Source: Desulfuromonadaceae bacterium UBA2294
Lineage (GTDB): Bacteria > Desulfobacterota > Desulfuromonadia > Desulfuromonadales > UBA2294
DNA length: 5,708 nt
Assembly (NCBI GenBank): GCA_002345625.1
Contig: DDWE01000023.1
Span: forward strand, 1 to 5,708
Direction: 5' to 3'
A model generated the notes under the pieces. The model searched no databases. It was given only the letters and a program-made list of their open reading frames with translations, and was not told the DNA's origin. Position numbers and translations under genes: made by a program. Positions within the stretch are counted from its first letter, which is position 1. The number at the start of each line of letters is the position of its first letter. This document shows positions 1 to 4,682 of this stretch, piece after piece.

Positions 1-623
1 GGGACCTGAACCGCGTTTTTCGGGGTCATGTGGTGGTCGATCAGGACACCGACACCCCGCTTTTCACCGAGGGAGGCGACCACCTGACGGGCAGCGTTGC
101 GGGCGTAGATCACCCGGCTACCCGTGTGCTCGCGCATCCGTTTCAGGTAGGCGTCGAAATAAGGGTTCTTCGCCTGCTTGCCGACAAAGTCGCAGGGGAG
201 CCCGAGCAGGGGGAGAAAGATGGTGCCGACCTCCCAGAACCCGAGGTGGGCAGTCACAATAAGAAAACCGCGATCCATCGCCTGTGCTGCCTGCAGATGC
301 TCCAGCCCATCAAAGTCGAAATAACGATCCAGATCATCCTGCTTGTCGAAAGTATCGAGCCGGACCAGTTCGGCGCCACTGATCCCCAGATGGCGGAACA
401 TGCGCCGGCAGATGTCGTCGCGTTCGGCCTGTGTCAGATTCGGGTAAGCGTGTAACAGGTTTTCATCGGCGATGCGCCGGCGTTTCGGTTGCACGTACGG
501 GAAGATTCGGCCAAGTTGTTCACCGATACGCAGTGCCAGAGTCCGTGGCAGCAGGCGAAAGGTTGTGACAAAAATGCGAAAGCCTATGTATTCAATAATA
601 TTTTTTAGTTTGCGGTCAGCCAT
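1..623 (-). CDS. Lipid A biosynthesis acyltransferase, LpxL/LpxM (HtrB/MsbB) family, 3'-truncated by window edge
   Basis: Enzymes of this family move a fatty acyl chain from acyl-ACP onto a lipid A precursor at the inner face of the cytoplasmic membrane. I translated 207 residues from the minus strand; the frame is open to the left edge, so roughly the last third of a protein of about 300 residues is missing. The family's HX4E catalytic motif is plain: H126-L-G-F-W-E131 in the segment TAHLGFWE. A second conserved stretch, GVLIDHHMTPKN (192-203), matches the usual DQH-type motif. The N-terminus (residues 8-30) is moderately hydrophobic, as expected of the membrane anchor, and residues 47-50 (KRRR) lie close behind it. 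The start ATG (621-623) is fixed by an in-frame TGA three codons upstream and by the lack of another good start nearby. The only Shine-Dalgarno-like string (AAAGGA) is about 15 nt upstream, which is far. The family is secure; which acyl position it serves (LpxL or LpxM) cannot be told. Confidence 0.9.
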   Translation of the reverse strand, partial: MADRKLKNIIEYIGFRIFVTTFRLLPRTLALRIGEQLGRIFPYVQPKRRRIADENLLHAYPNLTQAERDDICRRMFRHLGISGAELVRLDTFDKQDDLDRYFDFDGLEHLQAAQAMDRGFLIVTAHLGFWEVGTIFLPLLGLPCDFVGKQAKNPYFDAYLKRMREHTGSRVIYARNAARQVVASLGEKRGVGVLIDHHMTPKNAVQV

Positions 624-665
624 GATCGATCAGGAAAATCCTTTGTTCAATTCAAAAGTTTTGGG

Positions 666-694
666 AGTCTAGCATGGTCTGCTGAAGTGGGCAA
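666..694 (-). promoter_or_regulatory. Candidate sigma-70 promoter for the lipid A acyltransferase gene
   Basis: Read on the minus strand, TTGCCC (689-694) and TAGACT (666-671) are separated by exactly 17 bp. Each hexamer matches four of six consensus bases. It would start transcription about 35 nt before the acyltransferase ATG. It lies well past the terminator of the upstream sulfhydrylase gene, which supports separate transcription. The match is modest, so this is a candidate only. Confidence 0.35.
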
Positions 695-736
695 TAAAAG
701 AGGGCTGGATCAAGTGCTCGGTGACGGGTGGCAGTC

Positions 737-779
737 GTTGAAACAGGTTCGCGTTTCAGCCATGGCATTGAACCGTGGC
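737..779. repeat. Two abutting small hairpins in the intergenic gap
   Basis: In the 272-bp gap between the acyltransferase and the sulfhydrylase, GTTGAAAC (737-744) can pair with GTTTCAGC (753-760) across an 8-nt loop. GCCATGG (759-765) can pair with CCGTGGC (773-779) across a 7-nt loop. Each stem holds one G-T wobble. The two hairpins share bases 759-760, so they are alternatives at that point. No reading frame or known RNA family is recognisable here. The function is unknown, and pairing of this size can occur by chance. Confidence 0.3.
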
Positions 780-834
780 CATCAGCGTTGATTGGCACCC
801 GCAGTCCTGAAATGAACGTCTCTTTGCAAACCAG

Positions 835-872
835 AAGGGCAGACCCTGTTCACTCACAGAGTCTGCCCTTTT
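835..872 (-). terminator. Rho-independent terminator behind the 896-2182 gene, possibly bidirectional
   Basis: AAGGGCAGAC (835-844) pairs perfectly with GTCTGCCCTT (861-870). After one C/A mismatch, CTGT (846-849) pairs with ACAG (856-859), closing a 6-nt loop. The stem begins 24 nt past the stop codon of the minus-strand sulfhydrylase gene. The T-tract is better on the plus strand (CCCTTTTG) than on the minus strand (CCCTTCTGGTTTG), but no plus-strand gene leads into it, so its natural client is the minus-strand gene. Confidence 0.7.
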
Positions 873-895
873 GCTAAACATCGTATTTCGTCGTC

Positions 896-2182
896 TTACT
901 GACTCGCGTTCAATGCCTGATCGAGGTCGGCAAGGATGTCGCGGATATCCTCGATGCCGACGGAGACCCGGATGAAATCTGGGGTGACGCCCGCTGCGAG
1001 TTGTGCTTCAGGCGAGAGTTGCGAGTGGGTCGTGGTTGCCGGATGGATGACCAGCGTCTTGGCATCGCCGACATTGGCCAGGTGGCTGGCGAGCTTGACG
1101 TTGTCGATCAGTTTTGAACCGGCTTGTGCCCCCCCCTTGATACCGAAGCCGAGGATGGCGCCGGCACCATCCGGGAGGTAGGTCTGGGCGCGGTCATGAT
1201 CGGGATGGCTCTTCAGTCCCGGATAGTTGACCCAGGAGACCAAAGGGTGTTTCTCTAGAAATTCGGCCACTTTCTGTGCATTCTCGCAGTGCCTTGGCAT
1301 CCGTACATGCAGCGTCTCCAGCCCTTGCAATATTTGGAAGGCATTGAACGGTGACAGGCAGGCACCGATGTCACGCAGTAAGGTCAGTCGCAGTTTGAGG
1401 ATGTAGGCCATCGGCCCCAGGGCAGCATGATAAACCAGCCCGTGGTAACTCGGATCAGGAGTTGTAAAGTCGGCGAAGCGACCGCTACTCCAGTCGAAGG
1501 TTCCGGCATCGACGACGGCGCCGCCGATGCTGGTGCCGTGACCGGCGATAAACTTGGTCAGCGAATAGCAGACAATATCGGCGCCATGCTCGATAGGACG
1601 GAACAGGGCCGGGGTGGCGACGGTGTTGTCGACAATGAACGGCAGCTTGTGGTCATGGGCAACCTTGGCGAGAGCCTTGAAATCATCGACATTATTCTTC
1701 GGGTTGCCGATGGTTTCGGTGTAGATCGCCCGGGTCTTGTCATCGATCACTTTAGCGACGGCTGCCGGATCGGCGCTGTCGACAAAGCGGACGTCGATCC
1801 CCATCCGTCTAAAGGTGTGACGAAACAGGTTGACCGTGCCGCCATACAGGCTGCTACGGGTGACGATGTTGTCACCGGTCTGCGCCAGATTGAGGATCGC
1901 CATGGCAATGGCGGACGATCCAGAAGCGAAACACAGGGCACCGACACCGCCATCCAGGGCAGTCAGCCGCTTCTCCAGGACATCAGTCGTCGGATTCATC
2001 AACCGGGTGTAGATATTGCCGAACTCTCTCAGGGCAAACAGGTTGGCGGCATGTTCGGAGGAGTCGAAAGCGTAGGAGGTGGTCTGGTAAATCGGCACTG
2101 CCCGTGAGTTGGTTGTCGGGTCTGGCACCTGGCCGGCGTGCAAGGCATTGGTGCCGAGGTGATAGGTGGGTTGATCGCTCAT
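896..2182 (-). CDS. metY: O-acetylhomoserine sulfhydrylase (O-acetylhomoserine aminocarboxypropyltransferase), PLP-dependent
   Basis: This cytoplasmic enzyme makes L-homocysteine and acetate from O-acetyl-L-homoserine and sulfide in methionine synthesis; relatives can also use methanethiol. The 428 residues match the usual full length of MetY. Cys/Met-metabolism PLP-enzyme motifs appear in order: YTRLMNPT (58-65, phosphate contacts from the neighbouring subunit), FASGSSA (85-91), SLYGGT (111-116, with the tyrosine that stacks on PLP), VDNT (184-187, with the Asp that holds the pyridine nitrogen), and SLTKFIAGHG (207-216), in which K210 is the expected Schiff-base lysine. The C-terminal part has HPATTTH (380-386) and IRVSVGIED (404-412), whose Arg would bind the substrate carboxylate. 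The start is well supported: AAAGGAG lies 8 nt before the ATG. It has its own promoter and terminator. A diverged paralogue lies 296 bp upstream; 27 of 54 positions match in the stretch I aligned by hand (residues 30-83 here). Cystathionine gamma-synthase/lyase is the main alternative, but those are usually about 380-400 residues and lack the extended middle region (about 225-260) seen here. Confidence 0.92.
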   Translation of the reverse strand: MSDQPTYHLGTNALHAGQVPDPTTNSRAVPIYQTTSYAFDSSEHAANLFALREFGNIYTRLMNPTTDVLEKRLTALDGGVGALCFASGSSAIAMAILNLAQTGDNIVTRSSLYGGTVNLFRHTFRRMGIDVRFVDSADPAAVAKVIDDKTRAIYTETIGNPKNNVDDFKALAKVAHDHKLPFIVDNTVATPALFRPIEHGADIVCYSLTKFIAGHGTSIGGAVVDAGTFDWSSGRFADFTTPDPSYHGLVYHAALGPMAYILKLRLTLLRDIGACLSPFNAFQILQGLETLHVRMPRHCENAQKVAEFLEKHPLVSWVNYPGLKSHPDHDRAQTYLPDGAGAILGFGIKGGAQAGSKLIDNVKLASHLANVGDAKTLVIHPATTTHSQLSPEAQLAAGVTPDFIRVSVGIEDIRDILADLDQALNASQ

Positions 2183-2261
2183 GGACGGGACTCCTTTGTC
2201 AGCGACTGCAGCTCTGTGTTGTTATGAATACAAGTTGCACGGTAAAGAATATATTTTGTGT

Positions 2262-2291
2262 AAAGTAACGATTGCTGTGTTATTTTGTCAA
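2262..2291 (-). promoter_or_regulatory. Candidate promoter for the 896-2182 sulfhydrylase gene
   Basis: On the minus strand a perfect -35 hexamer, TTGACA (2286-2291), is followed after 18 bp by a weak -10, TACTTT (2262-2267). A better -10 look-alike, TATATT (2248-2253), lies a little downstream but has no fitting -35. The whole stretch 2220-2300 is very AT-rich compared with its surroundings, as expected for a promoter, and the leader would be about 75 nt. No MetJ box or recognisable SAM riboswitch was seen in this leader. Confidence 0.45.
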
Positions 2292-2421
2292 CAATAATAT
2301 GACATGTGATTACAGCTAAGCAGATTTGCAGGGATAAGCAAGGCTGGGGAGGCAAACTCATCTCAATCCGCAGAGCATAGAAGGTCTGATAGACGCGGCA
2401 ACGACGAGGTTTCGGGCGTGA

Positions 2422-2459
2422 ACAACGGGGGCGGACGCTGTGGCGCCTGCCCCCGTTGT
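2422..2459 (-). terminator. Long GC-rich stem-loop behind the 2479-3762 gene, lacking a T-tract
   Basis: ACAACGGGGGC (2422-2432) pairs perfectly with GCCCCCGTTGT (2449-2459). The stem continues inward with one wobble and one A/C mismatch to GGCG-type pairs that close a TGTG loop (2439-2442), giving about 16 pairs in all. It begins 19 nt past the stop codon of the minus-strand gene, the normal place for a terminator. Neither flank carries a run of T, so it is either an inefficient intrinsic terminator or a barrier that protects the 3' end of the mRNA. Confidence 0.6.
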
Positions 2460-2478
2460 CGGTGTGCGTTGAAATAAT

Positions 2479-3762
2479 CTACTTCTGGCTGGCGGTCAGG
2501 GCCTGATTGACATCAACGATCAGGTCGTCGATGTTCTCGATGCCGACCGACAGGCGGATCAGGTCAGGGGCAACACCACTGGAGATCTGCTGTGCCTCGC
2601 TGAGCTGGCGATGGGTGGTGGTCGCAGGATGCAGGACGCAGGAGCGGGCGTCGCCGACATGCACGACCAGGGCGATCAGTTTGCAGGCCTCCATAAAGAT
2701 CTTTCCGGCCGGCGCGCCGCCTTTAATCCCGAAGGTGAGCACACCGCTACACCCTTTGGGCAGGTACTTGCGGCCACGGGCGAAGCTGCGGTGACTCTCC
2801 AGCCCCGGATAGTTGACCCACGATACCAGTGGATGGTCTTCCAGGTGCTTGGCCAGAGCCAGGGCATTGTCGCTGTGGCGTTGCATGCGCAGCGGCAGGG
2901 TGGTGAGGCCGTGAGAGAACAGAAAGCTGTTCAGCGGTCCCGGAGTGGCGCCGATATCGCGCATGTACTGAACCCGTGCCTTGATAATATAGGCGAGGTT
3001 GCCAAACTTTTCCGTATAACGCAGTCCGTGGTAGCTGCTATCGGGCTCGGTCATCTCCGGATATTTGCCACTTGTCCAGTCGAAGTTGCCACCATCGACA
3101 ATCACACCACCCAAACTGGTCGCATGGCCATCAATGTACTTGGTGGCCGAGTGGACGATGATATTGGCACCGTACTCAAACGGCCGGCACAGGTACGGGG
3201 TCGCAAAGGTGCTATCGATAATCAGCGGTACACCCATGCTTTTAGCGACGTCGCTGAATTTGGCGAAGTCGAGGACATTCAGTCCCGGGTTGCCGATGGT
3301 TTCGGCGAACAGGGCGCGGGTCGTCGGACGAAAGGCTTTTTTAACCTCTTCGGCGTCGGCTTCCGGGTCGATGAACGTCACCTCGATGCCGAGCTTGGGG
3401 AAGGTGTTGGCAAACAGGGAGTAGGTGCCACCGTACAAGGTGCTGGCGGTGACGATATGCTGGCCGCTGCGGCAGATATTCAGGATGGCCAGAGTGGTTG
3501 CCGCCTGGCCGGAAGAGGTGGCCAGGGCGCCAACGCCCCCCTCAAGCTGGGCGATTTTTCCCTCAAAGGCCGAGGTGGTCGGGTTGCCGAGACGGGTGTA
3601 GAACGGATCAGCGGAGTCAAGATCAAACAGTGCGGCGACATGGTCGGCGCTGTCATACTTGAAGGTGGTGCTTTGCATAATCGGAACGATACGTGGCTCA
3701 GTGGCTTTGGGCTCATAGCCGCCCTGTACGGCGATGGTTTCAATCTTCCAGTTCGGGTCCAT
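2479..3762 (-). CDS. O-acetylhomoserine sulfhydrylase paralogue (MetY-type, PLP-dependent)
   Basis: This is a second, full-length (427 residues) member of the Cys/Met-metabolism PLP enzyme family, predicted to join O-acetylhomoserine and a sulfur donor to give homocysteine. Visible motifs: FYTRLGNPTT (54-63), TSSGQAA (82-88), TLYGGT (108-113), IDST (182-185), and HSATKYIDGH (204-213), in which K208 is the expected PLP lysine. VHVGDAR (367-373), HPATTTHRQL (378-387) and IRLSVGIEN (402-410) follow. The start is strongly supported by AAGGAGG placed 8 nt before the ATG. It resembles, from memory, the clostridial/Bacteroidetes style of MetY (N-terminus W-K-I-E-T, SSGQAA, HSATKYIDGHA) more than its neighbour does. 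About half of the residues match the neighbour in the stretch I compared, so this is an old duplication or a separately acquired copy. Whether it prefers sulfide, methanethiol or a sulfur-carrier protein cannot be read from the sequence. It has its own promoter, which lies within a dyad, and its own downstream stem-loop. Confidence 0.9.
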   Translation of the reverse strand: MDPNWKIETIAVQGGYEPKATEPRIVPIMQSTTFKYDSADHVAALFDLDSADPFYTRLGNPTTSAFEGKIAQLEGGVGALATSSGQAATTLAILNICRSGQHIVTASTLYGGTYSLFANTFPKLGIEVTFIDPEADAEEVKKAFRPTTRALFAETIGNPGLNVLDFAKFSDVAKSMGVPLIIDSTFATPYLCRPFEYGANIIVHSATKYIDGHATSLGGVIVDGGNFDWTSGKYPEMTEPDSSYHGLRYTEKFGNLAYIIKARVQYMRDIGATPGPLNSFLFSHGLTTLPLRMQRHSDNALALAKHLEDHPLVSWVNYPGLESHRSFARGRKYLPKGCSGVLTFGIKGGAPAGKIFMEACKLIALVVHVGDARSCVLHPATTTHRQLSEAQQISSGVAPDLIRLSVGIENIDDLIVDVNQALTASQK

Positions 3763-3811
3763 GTGATGGGCCTCCTTGCAGAATGTCGGACTTGCTGATA
3801 TGGATGAATAG

Positions 3812-3840
3812 AATGGCGATCATAACAAATCACCGCCATT
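3812..3840 (-). promoter_or_regulatory. Dyad-symmetric putative operator over the promoter of the 2479-3762 gene
   Basis: AATGGCG (3812-3818) and CGCCATT (3834-3840) form a perfect 7-bp inverted repeat around 15 bp, and a few inner positions are also symmetric. The -10 hexamer TATGAT of the minus-strand promoter lies directly against one arm, so the dyad would cover roughly -30 to +1 of that transcript. A repressor bound here would block RNA polymerase. On the plus strand the second arm is followed by TTTT, so a weak plus-strand terminator is the alternative reading. However, no plus-strand gene feeds into it and the 15-nt loop is long. The regulator is unknown. Confidence 0.4.
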
Positions 3841-3847
3841 TTTTGCA
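3819..3847 (-). promoter_or_regulatory. Extended -10 promoter for the 2479-3762 sulfhydrylase gene
   Basis: Minus-strand TGTTATGAT is an extended -10 element (TGnTATGAT, five of six in the hexamer at 3819-3824). The -35 position, 17 bp away (TGCAAA, 3842-3847), is poor, which is usual for extended -10 promoters. The predicted start lies near 3812, giving a leader of about 50 nt with a strong Shine-Dalgarno at 3771-3777. Confidence 0.5.
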
Positions 3848-3896
3848 GTGAAATCAGGGGCTGTGGAGTCGTTATCTGTAATGCACGCAAGGCTGG

Positions 3897-3957
3897 AAAA
3901 TTTCTATAAAAATCGACAATTTTTTTTATTGCAAATAGCAGGACCATTTGCTATAAA
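3897..3957 (+). promoter_or_regulatory. Stable-RNA promoter of tRNA-Leu with AT-rich upstream tract
   Basis: TTGCAA (3929-3934) and TATAAA (3952-3957) are exactly 17 bp apart, and TGC directly before the -10 makes it an extended -10. The next bases, GGCG, form a GC-rich discriminator, as in promoters under stringent (ppGpp) control. Upstream, 3897-3928 is almost pure A/T with an A5 and a T8 run, resembling an UP element that binds the RNA polymerase alpha subunit. Transcription would start about 6 nt before the mature tRNA. Confidence 0.7.
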
Positions 3958-3969
3958 GGCGTTCGCTTT

Positions 3970-4056
3970 GCCCAAGTGGTGGAATTGGTAGACACGCTAG
4001 GTTCAGGGTCTAGTGCGCGTAGGCGCGTGGGAGTTCGAGTCTCCCCTTGGGCACCA
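3970..4056 (+). tRNA. tRNA-Leu (anticodon CAG)
   Basis: An 87-nt class II tRNA decoding CUG. The acceptor stem pairs GCCCAAG (3970-3976) with CTTGGGC (4046-4052), followed by discriminator A4053 and an encoded CCA (4054-4056). The D-loop holds the usual GGAATTGGTAGACACGC stretch. The anticodon stem CTAGG/TCTAG encloses the loop TTCAGGG with CAG at 4004-4006. The long variable arm (TGCGCG-TAGG-CGCG) is typical of leucine tRNAs, and the T-arm has GTTCGAGTC. It stands alone, with its own promoter and terminator. No attachment-site duplication or integrase is seen next to it. Confidence 0.97.
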
Positions 4057-4064
4057 GTAAAAAT

Positions 4065-4097
4065 AACGGGTTGTGGCTTTTAGCCGCAACCCGTTTT
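4065..4097. terminator. Bidirectional rho-independent terminator between tRNA-Leu and mobB
   Basis: The arms 4065-4078 and 4082-4095 form a 14-bp stem (one G-T wobble) around a TTT loop. On the plus strand it ends in CCCGTTTTG, 8 nt past the tRNA CCA. On the minus strand it ends in CCCGTTATTTTTA, 17 nt past the mobB stop. It therefore serves both convergent units. Confidence 0.88.
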
Positions 4098-4114
4098 GCG
4101 TTGATTTCCCCCCG

Positions 4115-4636
4115 TCAGGGGTTCCCCCCGGCCCGTAACCGGAAATGCTTTTCAATAAAATCGCAGATGCCGCACGGGTCGTTCAGGTCGAGTAGAGGGA
4201 CATCCAGCTCAAGCCTGGAATCACTGGCGACGGCGATCAGGGTAGCGTCGACCTGTTCGCCACGGCAGAGCAGGGTGGTGCTGCGCGCGGCACGGTTCAC
4301 TTCGATTTTAGGCAGGCCGCTGAGCTTGAATCCTTCCGTAACGACCAGATCCACATCGGCAAAGTAGGTGTTGATCAGCTCTTCAATCGGCGGTGAGGCT
4401 GAATGCTTTTTGATGACAGCCAATTTCTCCGGTGAACTGATCAGGGTTGTATCGGCGCCGGCCGCTGTCAGCCGGTAGCTGTCTTTCCCTTCGTGATCGA
4501 TATTGAAACTGTGGGCATCATGTTTGATTGCCCCGATGCGGTAGTTACGGCGTTTCAGTTCTGTGATCACCCGTTCGAGCAGGGTGGTTTTCCCGGTGCC
4601 TGACTTGGCAACAAACGACACGGCAGGAACTGTCAT
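4115..4636 (-). CDS. mobB: Molybdopterin-guanine dinucleotide biosynthesis adaptor protein MobB
   Basis: MobB is a small cytoplasmic P-loop GTP-binding protein that assists MobA in attaching GMP to molybdenum cofactor, giving the bis-MGD form used by DMSO-reductase-family enzymes such as formate dehydrogenases and nitrate reductases. The 173 residues fit the usual single-domain length. The P-loop is A10-K-S-G-T-G-K16-T-T with K16 the phosphate-binding lysine; the first position is Ala where Gly is usual. KHDAH (38-42) follows, and DLVVTEGFK (96-104) corresponds to the Walker B region and the family's TEGFK signature. Start: GGAGG lies 6 nt before the ATG. It begins 46 bp past the moeA stop on the same strand with no terminator between them, so the two are likely one operon. 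A bidirectional terminator follows. No mobA is in the window. Confidence 0.93.
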   Translation of the reverse strand: MTVPAVSFVAKSGTGKTTLLERVITELKRRNYRIGAIKHDAHSFNIDHEGKDSYRLTAAGADTTLISSPEKLAVIKKHSASPPIEELINTYFADVDLVVTEGFKLSGLPKIEVNRAARSTTLLCRGEQVDATLIAVASDSRLELDVPLLDLNDPCGICDFIEKHFRLRAGGNP

Positions 4637-4682
4637 GGCAGACCTCCAAAGAGCAGAAAATTAAAAAAACTCTGATTCAGTT

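Noticed and set aside
1427..2107. A 226-residue open frame on the plus strand opposite the first sulfhydrylase
   Set aside because: It is a mirror of a well-supported gene, and its composition and lack of motifs mark it as a shadow.
2183..2330. SAM riboswitch or MetJ box ahead of the first sulfhydrylase
   Set aside because: The leader after the candidate promoter is only about 75 nt and AT-rich, and no AGACGTCT-like repeats or riboswitch core are visible.
2179..2361. A 60-residue minus-strand frame ending at the start codon of the first sulfhydrylase, considered as a leader peptide
   Set aside because: It spans the AT-rich promoter region, so it would not lie wholly on the transcript, and it shows no run of Met or Cys codons as in an attenuator peptide.
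2611..3798. A 395-residue open frame on the plus strand opposite the second sulfhydrylase
   Set aside because: It lies antisense to a gene with unmistakable family motifs, has low-complexity Gly/Ala/Val/Arg-rich content with no recognisable domain, and is explained by codon bias of the real gene. It has no credible ribosome site.
3812..3844. Dyad plus TTTT read as a plus-strand terminator
   Set aside because: No plus-strand gene precedes it, the loop is 15 nt and the stem only 7 bp. The position over a promoter favours an operator, though the terminator reading is not excluded.
3970..4097. tRNA-Leu as an integration site for a mobile element
   Set aside because: No integrase, no repeat of the tRNA 3' end within the window, and housekeeping genes on both sides.
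4661..4680. T-run between moeA and mobB as an internal terminator
   Set aside because: The only inverted repeat before the T7 run on the minus strand is CTGAATCAG, which has no room for a loop, so it cannot form a useful stem.
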